Assembly: GCA_965240325.2 (NCBI GenBank)
Contig: OZ251227.1
Location: forward strand, 2,666,001 to 2,730,000
From: Rebecca billardiae RCC1528
Lineage: Eukaryota; Haptophyta
DNA: 64,000 nt
Direction of reading: 5' to 3'
Shown in pieces: positions 1-9,425 of the stretch (positions within the stretch are counted from its first letter, which is position 1; every line of letters starts with the position of its first letter). A program made the position numbers and the translations under genes. The notes under the pieces were generated by a model. That model was not told the DNA's origin. It saw only the letters and a list, made by a program, of their open reading frames with translations, and made no database searches.

Positions 1-1250
1 CCAGCCGCACCACCACCCGCACTGTCAGCCGCGCGGCTGGCCGCGCCACATGCCGCGCCACCGGCCACGCGGACGCCAGCACCGGCTGTGCCGCTAGCCA
101 CGCCGCTGCCACTGCCGGCCGCGCCGCCCACGCCGCCGCCCGCGCCCGCGCCCGCGCCCACGTTGCCAGCCGCGCCCCCGGCCGCGCCCCCGGCCGCGCC
201 GCCGGCCGCGCCACCGGCCGCGCGGACGCCAGCGCCAGCGGTGCCGCCAGCCACGCAGCTGCCGCTGCTGCTGCCACCAGTGCTGCTGCTGCCGCCCGCA
301 CCGGCCGCGCCGCCGCCGGCCGCGCCACCGCCGGCCGCGCCGCCGCCGGCCGCGCCGCCGCCGGCCGCGCGATCGCGAGCGCTGTCAGCCGCGCCGCTGT
401 CCGCGCCGCCGGCAGCACCTCCGGCCGCGCCTCCAGCCGCGCGGACGCCAACGCCAGCTGTGCCGCCAGCCACGCCACTGCAGCTGCCGCCCGCGCCGCC
501 CGCGCCGCCGCCAGCACCCGCGCCCGCGTTGCCAGCCGCGCCGCCGGCCGCGTCCGGCCGCGTCGCCGGGCGCACCGCCGCCTGGCGCGCAGTTGTCGGG
601 CGTGCCGCCGTCGGGCGCGCCGCCACCGGGCGCGCCATCGCCCGCGCTGTCAGCCGCGCCGCCGGCCACGCCGCAGGCCGCGCCACCGGCCGCGCGGACG
701 CCAACGCCGGCTGTGCCGCCAGCCACGCCGCTGTCGCTGCAGCTGCCGCCGCCGCCGCTGCTGCCGGCCGCGCCGGCCGCGCGCGGCCGTGCCGCCGCCG
801 GCCGCGCCGCCGCCGGCAGTGCCGCCGCCGGCCGCGCCACCGCCCGCGCTGTCAGCCGCGCCGCTGGCCGCGCCACCGGCCGCGCCACCGGCCGCACGGA
901 CGCCAGCGCCGACTGTGCCGCCAGCCACGCCGCTGCCGCTGCCGCTCGCGCCGGCCGCGCCGCCGCCCGTGCCCGCGGACGCGCCCGCGTTGCCAGCCGC
1001 GCCGCCCGCCGCGCCGCCGGCCGCGCCGCCGACCACGCCACCGGCCGCGCGGACTCCAGCGCCGGCGGCACCGCCAGCTACGCCGCTACCGCTGCCGCTG
1101 CCGCTGCCGCCGCTGCCGCCGGCCGCGCCGCCGGCCGCGTCGCCGGCCGCGCCGCCTGCCGCGCCGCCAGCCGCGCCGCCCTGCCGCGCTGGCCACGTGC
1201 AGCGGCGGCAGCTGGCGGCGCCGGTCGCGGTGGGAGCCGGCCGCTCCGGA
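1..1250. repeat. GC-rich higher-order minisatellite
   Basis: The block is built almost wholly of GCC/GCG/CCG words, so every frame reads as Ala/Pro/Arg-rich protein; no domain is visible and I do not call a gene. A conserved core of about 43 bp (GGACGCCAGCGCC, then GTGCCGCCAGCCACGC) recurs near 68, 221, 440, 693, 895 and 1047. Between the cores lie variable runs of GCCGCGCC(A/G)CCG. Core spacing varies (about 150-250 bp), so this is a degenerate array with expanded and contracted spacers. It runs off the left edge of the window. Confidence 0.85.
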
Positions 1251-2006
1251 TCACGTCATTGATCCCGTCGGCGTCCGCACTCCATAGCTCGGGCATGTCC
1301 GAGTCCGGCCGCTCCGAGATGGCGATCGCCTCCGACGACGCGAGCGCAACACCCTCATCGTTGCGCACGATGGCGATCGTGGCCGCGCGCGAGTGCGCTG
1401 CGTTTGGCCCGTGTCCGCCGAGAGGAGGAGGACATGCGGCTGCCCGCGCGGGCGCGCGGACTTGCCGTAGCGCTCCAAGCGGTCCAGCACGGCGCCCACG
1501 GCCTGCGCCCACGGCCGCGCCGCCGACTCGCTGCCGATCATCATCACGCCCGCGCCCGCGTGCTCGCGATTGCGCAGCGCGCTCTCACGTGAGCCAGCCA
1601 CCGGCGGCGGGATCGGGTGGCGCATGCCCAGGTTGAGCCACGTCGAGATCTCTCGGGCTGGCGCGAGCCCACGATGCGCAGTGTGCGGTCCTTCTCGCGC
1701 GCCTAGTGCACGACGCCCTCGTCGTCGAGCGAGTGAAGGCAGGCAAGCCCGAGCGCGTCTCACTGGAAGAGCAGCAGCTTGGCTACACGCAGCAGGTTGT
1801 TCTTCTTCCGCTCGGCCTTGATGGCGACGAGGCTGTTGACGCTGCGCTTGACCTCCGCCGGGTAGTTCTCGTTCGGCATGATCGAGTGGTCCACCTCGCT
1901 CCCCGCCTCGCGCGCGCTGACAGCTTGAGCATCTCGTGCGGCAGCGCCGCGGCCATGCGCAGCCGCGCAGATGCGGCAGAGACCTGGCGCCCGATGCGTT
2001 AGGCAC
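1251..2006 (-). pseudogene. decayed coding region, unknown family
   Basis: An open frame covers this stretch on the minus strand, but coding-like sequence is split between frames. Around 1740-1925 another minus frame reads SIMPNENYPAEVKRSVNSL followed by a Lys-rich segment and then meets a stop. Around 1400-1600 the open frame reads PWAQAVGAVLDRLERYGKSA. The change of frame and the internal stop suggest a broken gene; an unrecognised spliced gene is possible. I do not recognise the family. Confidence 0.3.
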
Positions 2007-3132
2007 CTTTGCGATACAGCTTGGACTTCCTAGGCTTCGCGCAGGAACGCTTGCCCTTGCCCACGGTGAGCACAGCCGTCGTCATTGCTGCGCGCGGCGA
2101 GCGCGGTGCGGCGCGGCCGGGCCGGGCGCAGCCGCAGCAAGTTAGTCTGATGCAAATTCCCGGTCACCCATGCAAAAGTAAGCGTTCCCGCTGCGCATGT
2201 GCGTGCATCACGAGTAACCCGCCGCCTGAATAACAACTCCGCGCCCCTCCATACACTTCCTGCATCCCCGCGCGCAGCGGCGTGCGGGCGGGCGCGAATT
2301 CGCACCGTGTTACGAACAGACCTAGCAAAGTAGATCGGTGTGGCGCGTCGGGACGCGGAGCGGGTGCGGGGCAGGCGGGGGATAGGTTGGGGAACACTCG
2401 CGATTAGAGCACCGGTGGCGCAGCGGCGACGTGGACGCCGCCACACGCGCACGCACGGCGCGCGCTCGCACCGCGAGTCGAACGTCCGCTCGCCAAGCCC
2501 TGCGACGGCGTCCGTGCGACGCCGAGCGACGAACGCTCTCGGGATTTGGCCCGGACCACCAGATTCAGCCGTTAACGGCCGAAAATTCATTTGTTGGAGT
2601 TTCCTTAACGGCCGCTTTAAAAAAGAAATCGTTGCTGTGAGCGTTATTTGGCGGCCCCGGCACACGCCGAGCGACCGAGGGCGATCGGAGGCTCAAAGCC
2701 GAAAAGGCTCTCGTTTTGCGTGCCGGTGCGCGCGACTCAGCGCAGGTGCGCGCACTGCAGCTGCGGCGGGTCCCAACAGCCGTCGGCATCGCATTCGTGC
2801 CTCGCTCACCCCACGCGCCCCGCCCTGCCATGCGTCTTCGGCCCAAAGTGTACACCCCGCCCGGCCCGCGGCGTCGGCGCCCGCCGACGAAGTACGTTCA
2901 CGAACACGGCCATCGGACTGCCGCGCCGCGCAGGTGACTCGACCTCGAGCGAGCCTGGGGCGTGGAGGCGACCGACGGCGGGGTGCGACTTGCCCACCGA
3001 CCCGAGCTGCATCACCCAGCGCAGCTTCGCCCGCGACGATGCTTCGCCTGGCTACCACTGCTCAGCCTCGTTACCCACCGGCTGTGATGGCGACGCTGTC
3101 TGTCCGCGCGGCGTGCGGCGGCGCGCAGGCAG
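2007..3132. other. intergenic, no supported gene
   Basis: Several overlapping open frames exist on both strands, but all are Arg/Ala-rich, lack motifs and look like GC-driven shadows. A less GC-rich patch at about 2560-2640 has two copies of TTAACGGCCG about 45 bp apart, followed by an A-rich run. Nothing else is supported. Confidence 0.5.
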
Positions 3133-4226
3133 GCGGATATCCCACTGCAACAGATAGGATCTGATCCTATGGCATAGGATGAGTTCACCAGAGCGCCAGC
3201 GGCTCAGTTCTGCGCATACGATCATCGGTGTTGCTATATCGTACACACAACTCCACCGGCTGTCGACACACACCATCTCCGCCTGCCGCCACTGCCACGG
3301 CGGTCGCGCGCGCGCGCGCGCGACCGCGCGCGCGCGCGCGATCCTATGCCATAGGATCCGCGCCAGGGACGGCTACATAGGATCGGCATGACAGCGTCAG
3401 TTGCTCGCCCCTGGCAGCCGAGCGGCGACCCTGGGCACGGACGGCGCAGGCGAGTGCTCGCACCGGATGCCCGCGCTGCCGCCCGCACCGCCGCCCACGC
3501 CGCCAGGCGCGTTGCTGCCCGTGGCACACCGATTCTGGGGCGGGGCGAAGAGAGGGCAACCGCCATCGTGCGTGCGGCCACGGACCTCCCACGATGGTGG
3601 CGGCCGTCCTTGTGGACCACTAGCCCACGAATCCAAGAGCGTGCGGGTCGAGCGTCGCGTAAATCGACTGCGGCACACGCATGGCGTGTCTACAGGTGCG
3701 ATACCATCCACGCACGCGACATGGCAAGATGTTCCGGCTACCTCCGAGGCTTGCTCTACATGCGTGCCGATGCTCGATCGCAACCACCTGACGACGCGAG
3801 CGACCCGCAGCGGCTTGTGCGCGCAGCCCCGGCGTGACGTACAATGCCATGCTTGGCGAGGACCAAAACGCATTGTGATTGAACCTCGTACGGCTCCGGT
3901 CGAACACAGTGAACCACGATGTGTGAGCATCAAGCTGGGTGTCATCACAAGTGCCACATGTTGGTCGGCGTTGCCACCGTGGAGTCGCAAGGCGGCAACG
4001 ACCGCGACGGCTTCACGCGCTCCATCCGTGGAGCCCAAAACATGCGGTGGTGGTCGAAAATCACAACAAGCTCGCTCTGGCGGATGGTGGCGACACTGCT
4101 ACCGACCCCTAGGTGCAGTCGTACCATTCGGCAACATGAGAAAATGTCGTCTGCTGAGTCGTCCCTGGGGCCATCCTATGCCATAGGATTGAATCCTATG
4201 GGATAGGATCGCAGTGGGATATCCGC
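3133..4226. mobile_element. 1.1 kb DNA element with about 50 bp terminal inverted repeats
   Basis: The left end begins GCGGATATCCCACTGC at 3133 and the right end is its reverse complement, GCAGTGGGATATCCGC, ending at 4226. The inverted match continues inward through CTATGGCATAGGAT (left to 3180, right from about 4170). The self-complementary word ATCCTATGCCATAGGAT also occurs at 3342-3358 and beside the right end; a (CG)n run lies at 3307-3341. A 2-bp target duplication (AG, or GC if the TIR starts later) is possible but unproven. The interior has a 213-residue minus-strand open frame (3397-4038) that resembles no transposase I know, so this is probably a non-autonomous element. Confidence 0.75.
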
Positions 4227-4999
4227 AGGGAGAGCGGCAGCCGGGCACCGAGCCGCAGGACGAGCTCTTGCTGGAGGACTCGCCCGAGCGCGCGTTCGCG
4301 CGCTTGCACACCGCGCTGCGCACCATGCACGACCAGCGCGTCCTGCGCTTCTACACGCAGAACGACTCGTCGTGGACGATCGATCACGGGACATTGGCCT
4401 GCTGCAGTCGCAGTATCGGCGCACGTGCTGCACGCGACCTCGCAGCGCGCGTGGCCCGCATTCGAGGGGAAGACGCCGAGGGCGTGCAAGGAGCGGCTGC
4501 TGCGGCTGCGGGACATCGTAGACAGGCTCGAGCCGCGGGACATTGGCCTGCTGCAGTCGCAGTATGCGCTGCTGCACGCGACCTCGCAGCGCGCGTGGCC
4601 CGCATTCGAGGGGAAGACGCCGAGGGCGTGCAAGGAGCGGCTGCTGCGGCTGCGGGACATCGTAGACAGGCTCGAGCCGCGGCTGCTCGCGACGCTCTTC
4701 CCCGCCGACGCCGACGACGAGCTGCGCGAGCTTGTCCGACGCTGCGCCGATCCCGCCGGCGCGCGAGGCTGTGCGAGGCTGACGGACGGGCTGCCGAGCG
4801 CGATCTCCTCAGCGCTGCGCGCGGCCACAGCAGGGCTGCCCGAAGCGCACCGGGCGGAGGCGCTGCGGCTGCTGCGCGTCGAGTTCGACACGGCCCAGCC
4901 CCCCGAGGCCGTCGATCGAGTCCGGATTACTCGCGCCCGCGCCTCCTGCACGGCGACGGCGCCGGGCGCGCGCATCGTAGTGATAAATTCACAGTGATT
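4227..4999 (+). pseudogene. broken gene with tandem duplication, truncated by the adjacent element
   Basis: A segment encoding DIGLLQSQY, LHATSQRAWPAFEGKTP and KERLLRLRDIVDRLEPR is present twice in tandem (about 4388-4536 and 4537-4683). The second copy is in frame with a C-terminal part that is open to 4997. The first copy has about 5 extra bases after CAGTAT, so its two halves lie in different frames, and the coding-like sequence before it (TALRTMHDQRVLRFYTQ) is in a third frame. The region starts at the right TIR of the 3133-4226 element, suggesting that insertion, duplication and frameshift have destroyed an older gene. Family not recognised. Confidence 0.45.
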
Positions 5000-5294
5000 C
5001 GGTGAAGAACGCGACAACTACCAGGGCCGTGCGCCATCAACTTCGTTGTTCACTACCCGAAGATCGGCGTAGCCGATCATACTGTGACGAATAATAACTT
5101 ATTGCGCTGATGATGATGCTGATGATGAAAGCTAGTTACGACTAATTCTGGTGAACACAGCTTTAAACAATTTTAATTCGTGAGAAAGCCCTGGGAGACC
5201 CAGCTCCGACCCCCTTTAATTGGTTGTCCAATACTGCTGTCCCAAGTAATACCGGAGTAGGAATACGAACAATGGGGCCTCAAACGTTTTTTGA
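5000..5294. other. intergenic, relatively AT-rich, no gene seen
   Basis: This stretch is lower in GC than its surroundings, with a short GATGAT-type run near 5110-5130. No open frame or motif of note. Confidence 0.5.
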
Positions 5295-5392
5295 TTAGGC
5301 ACGCCTCGGGAATCGAGAACGCACTTGGTTAATTTTTGCGCCAATTAGGGCACGCCTCGGGAATCGAAGCGCATGTGGTTAATTTTTGCGCG
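5295..5392. repeat. two-copy tandem repeat, about 48 bp unit
   Basis: GGCACGCCTCGGGAATCGA followed by a short variable stretch and TGGTTAATTTTTGCG is found at about 5297-5340 and again at about 5348-5390. The copies differ by a few substitutions in the middle. No coding role is apparent. Confidence 0.8.
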
Positions 5393-6281
5393 CGCCGCAT
5401 AGAGATGTCGTTGCGATTCCCACAAATCTGGCGGCGATCTTAGCGGTACCCCCTTACCCAGTTCATACCGCCTATACAATACGGTAACGGTACGGACCTG
5501 GCGCGCCTCGCCGTGCACCCGCACGAGGCCACGCGCCCCGGCGCGCGCGCGCCCGCGGCCTCGCACCCAAACTGCGAGACGCCGGCAGCGCTCGACGCGT
5601 GCCTCGCGCAGCGCGGCTGGCGAGCACGCTGAACGGCGTGGACGAGGCGCGCAACGCGGAGCGCCGCGAGGGTCACGCCGCGCGTCGAGCCGAACCGCGC
5701 GCGGCGCGCGAGGCCGCCGGGACCGACGCGGTCGCGCGCCATCTGGGCGTACGGCGGCAGCAGCGCGCACGACGTGCGGACTGCAGTTGCTGCACGACTA
5801 CCACGCGTCGATGGCCGACGCGCGCACGCACGGCGTGATCGGTGCGTGCCGTTGCCGTGCCGCCGTGCCCGAGCGGCCGTGCGCAGCGACGACTGCATCG
5901 ACTGCATCGACGCGCGCCTCGCTGGCGCCTCGGTGGGCCTTGCAGAACTGGGAGAGCCACGCTGCCGCACCTGGCTAATGGCTAAATCGCACACGCGACG
6001 CGCGAAGACGCGGCAGCTCGGATGATACCGTTAGTCAGCGCTGAACGGCCAACTCGTCTCATCCGTCATCGTCGTCGGGTCTGCCGGCCCTGGCAAGCTT
6101 CTCCGTCGCGTCCTAGACGCGCTGTGTTCGACCAGCCCCACCGGGAAAAGGCCGCTAGGCCCCCGCTGTTTGATGAGTCTCGACAGTAGGCTCTCAGCGC
6201 GCAAAGCCGCAAACGGACGGTTTGGCAAACGGTCCCACTCCGGACTCCCAAAGGCTTGCTTGTGATGCGGAAATGTGATGT
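5393..6281. other. no confident gene; possible decayed exons
   Basis: The plus strand shows short coding-like pieces in different frames: a segment around 5485-5630 with HPHEATRPG and CETPAALDACLAQRGW, and one around 5785-5960 with LLHDYHASMADARTHGV and CIDARLAGASVGLAELGEP. Stops and frame changes lie between them and no family is recognisable. It may be an old pseudogene or simply GC-rich open sequence. Confidence 0.25.
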
Positions 6282-6301
6282 GGGGTTATTGGCACAATAA
6301 C

Positions 6302-6878
6302 AGGGGCGTTGTGCCAGCTGGACAAACGCCTTCCGGTCTTTTCAGATCGGCGCTTTTCAAAAAGAAATGTTCCGCGCTGTCCAACGGCAAAGCGCGGCGG
6401 ATGGCGGCTTCGCCGCCGCATGGGCGCGCGAGTCGCCATTGCCCGCAGAAGACGTGCGTCACAGGCAAGGAAGCGGGCAGATGGCGCGTCGCACGCGTCG
6501 TGGAAGTCGGTCGCGACGCTCGCCGGCCTCAGCGCGCGCGGCGAAGCCACGTCCATGGGCGCCCAGCGTGCAGGCGGCACGGCCACGCCGCTCGGCCGCG
6601 GCGACCGGCCTCGCACGCGTTCTTGCGGCGCGAAAGAGCATCCCAGCTGCGGTCATTTGCCTTGTGCGTCGGGAGACGTGTGCCAGCTAGCCAATGCGCA
6701 CGCGCCGCGAGCTGCACGGCGTGCGCACACGTCGCCCGCCGCGCGGCCGGGCGTGCGCCGAAAGCGGCACAGCGAGAGAGGGCCCCGATCCGAGTGCAGG
6801 TCTCGCCAGGGCCCTCCACAAGTCCAAGGATCCTGGGTCTTGGGTCCTTCGCGTTTGTCCAGCTGGCGCAACGCTCCG
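6302..6878. mobile_element. MITE-like element nested in the left inverted repeat of the larger element
   Basis: The left end GGGGCGTTGTGCCAGCTGG plus ACAAACGC (from 6303) is mirrored at the right end, which reads GCGTTTGTCCAGCTGGCGC plus AACGCTCC (to about 6877); the match is about 26 of 28 bases. The uninterrupted sister copy of the host sequence (near 9185) shows that this block of about 577 bp splits AATAAC from TGATTGTC. No target-site duplication is clear. The interior carries only unconvincing open frames. Confidence 0.7.
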
Positions 6879-7358
6879 TGATTGTCTAAGGGGACGGTGG
6901 GAGCGCAATGCGCCGTATCAACACCTGCCTGCCATTCAGCCTGAGCCAGCAGGCGGCCGAGCTCAAGTCCGGCTGCCATCTTGGCCACCCTCTTGGCTCT
7001 TCTCGTGCCACGAGGCGGACGACTTTCGAGCCCGTGCTCTGTGCGCACGCACGACGACGGCCTAGAACGACCTACTCTCTGCGCTGCTCCTGGGCCATAT
7101 GCTCACTAGGCAAGGTTGGCATGGCGGTCAGGACGGCCAATTCGTGGACTGGGTTTTTTCATCAGGCGCCGAGCCAACCGTTACCGTCGCTGCTGCATGC
7201 CTCCCGCTCACTCGCAGCGAGCGCCCTTCGGAAGCGCCCACTGTCCTGATGGCTGCAGCTGTTTCCGGCGGCCCGCAGCTTCGAGGCGCCCTGTGCACGA
7301 TGTCCTTCGTGCCTCGCTGTCGTGCGGCTTGGCGGCTCTCGAGCTGCGTCGTCCAAGC

Positions 7359-7598
<240 letters not shown>

Positions 7599-7599
7599 G

Positions 7600-8775
7600 G
7601 TGCCACCCACTGCACGCCGGGCTGTGGACGGCACCATCTACTACAGCCTCGCCAAGGACATCACGGAGGACGTCGAGAACACCCACGGCTGGCTCCTGCG
7701 GCGGCAGCTCAGCTCTCTCTCGCGGGACGACCGCCGTGTGCACCTCATCCAGAACGTGGACCGTGCCTCACTCGCGTTCGTGGGCGCGCTCCCGATCGGC
7801 AGCGCGGCGGTCCACCACCAGGGTGAGTGGCTCGAGATCGCGGCGCGCGCGCTCGGGATCCCCAGCCCGGTCTGCGCGCCGCTGGCCCAGGCCGGGGCGT
7901 ACGTGCCCACGCGCTCGGGTCCTGGCATCCGGGTGGACGCGTACGGCGACGCGCTCCTCAGCGCGTCCGGCCGCAACGCGCTCCCCGGCGACCACGTCGC
8001 ACGCTACCGGCACGACCCGGTGATCCGCGTGCTGGCGGGGTTCTTCCGCACGTACGCCGGTGTGTACGCCGTGCCGGAGGACACCTGGATCTTCGGCTCG
8101 GTGCACGCCCAGTCCACCGCCCAGGCGCAGGCGGTGCTCGGCACGGACCGCAAGCGCGTGCCGGTGGTGGACCTGAGTGCCGAGGTGCACGGCAACTGTA
8201 CCCTGTTCGAGGTCAAGACCATCTCGCTGAGCCAGTCGCGCTACAGGGTGAGCGACGGCCGCAACGGTGCGGTGCGCCACCGCGCGGAACTCGTCCCGCG
8301 CGAGCGGCGCAAGCAGCTGCAGCTCCTCGACCGCGAGGTCTACGGCACGCTTGAGGGCCAGGTGGGCCCATACGAGGCGCGGCTCGACACCTTCCCCGCG
8401 ATCGTCCCGATTGTCGTGGGGGCGTTCGGCGAGTGGAGCGCGGAGGTGGACCTCACCCTCAAGAAGATCGCCAAGATGGGGCGGGACACGTGGCGCGCGC
8501 GCCTCAGCGCGCCCTCGCGCCCCGCCGCCGAGCGCGCGCTGCTCGGCACCATGCGGCGCGAGCTGGGCATGCGCTGCCTGCGTGGCCAGGCCAAGATGCT
8601 CATCGCCCGCGCGCGCATGGCGCACGTGCGCCCGGGGGCACGCGCCCGCGGGGGCGCTGCATACGACGACTACTTCGAGACGACGGCTGACGACGCGTGG
8701 CACCGCGACCACCGCGGTGGCGCGTGCGCGTCGACGCCAGACGGTGCGTCGAGCTTCCGCTCGGCGATGGAGTGA
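7600..8775 (+). CDS. retroelement C-terminal region with PD-(D/E)XK-like nuclease (fragment)
   Basis: An open frame of 391 codons begins inside the (TA)n/palindrome region with no convincing ATG, so the N-terminus is probably missing. The layout resembles the region after reverse transcriptase in site-specific non-LTR elements: a segment ending [11 protein letters not shown], then [15 protein letters not shown] with [15 protein letters not shown] (compare the usual DxxGDHALxC...RHDAVRDAL block), then [10 protein letters not shown] and FEVKTIS, which fit the D...ExK core of a restriction-like endonuclease. Most zinc-knuckle cysteines expected in the family are absent. No reverse transcriptase motif is seen upstream. 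It sits between the inverted ends of the 6282-9206 element. It may be a truncated retroelement or a domesticated nuclease gene. Confidence 0.6.
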   Translation: MPPTARRAVDGTIYYSLAKDITEDVENTHGWLLRRQLSSLSRDDRRVHLIQNVDRASLAFVGALPIGSAAVHHQGEWLEIAARALGIPSPVCAPLAQAGAYVPTRSGPGIRVDAYGDALLSASGRNALPGDHVARYRHDPVIRVLAGFFRTYAGVYAVPEDTWIFGSVHAQSTAQAQAVLGTDRKRVPVVDLSAEVHGNCTLFEVKTISLSQSRYRVSDGRNGAVRHRAELVPRERRKQLQLLDREVYGTLEGQVGPYEARLDTFPAIVPIVVGAFGEWSAEVDLTLKKIAKMGRDTWRARLSAPSRPAAERALLGTMRRELGMRCLRGQAKMLIARARMAHVRPGARARGGAAYDDYFETTADDAWHRDHRGGACASTPDGASSFRSAME

Positions 8776-8893
8776 TGGGCGACTATGAGGGGGGGGACGA
8801 CGGCGAGGAGCGCTGATCCTGGTGTTTGTCTCTGCTGCTCGATCTGCTGCTACAGCTTGCTGACTCTGACGCCTGCCCGTTGCATACCACGTC

Positions 8894-9012
<119 letters not shown>

Positions 9013-9425
9013 TAGCCGCGTCCTCGAAGCGCCTGCGCCATCCAGATCGGCAGCGAGGAGCTGGAGGCGAGGCACACGCCGGGCAGGGCATGGCGGCCGG
9101 ACTTGAGCTCGGCCGCCTGGCTCGGGCCGAATGGCAGGCAGGTGTTGATACGGCGCATTGCGCTCCCACCGTCCTCTTAGACAATCAGTTATTGTGCCAA
9201 TAACCCGCCCACACATATATATATATACAGCGGCACACCGAGCGACCGGCACATAACGCACACGTCCGAGCGCCACTCGGACACACGCCGGTCCAGCGCC
9301 TCGGGCGACATGCACAGCGGCGCCCTCACCTGCACCCACGCCATACACGCGCGCGCTGTACGCGTGACGCGCGCCTCGGACAGCGCGCCACCCGTCCGCC
9401 AGGCGCCTCCGCCGCGTCCGCCCGC

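Noticed and set aside
88-1636. Several 130-400 codon Pro/Ala/Arg-rich open frames on both strands
   Set aside because: They are products of the GC minisatellite; no domain, and all frames are equally open.
2340-3164. 274-codon plus frame
   Set aside because: Arg/Ala-rich throughout, overlaps equally long frames, no motif, and runs into the TIR element.
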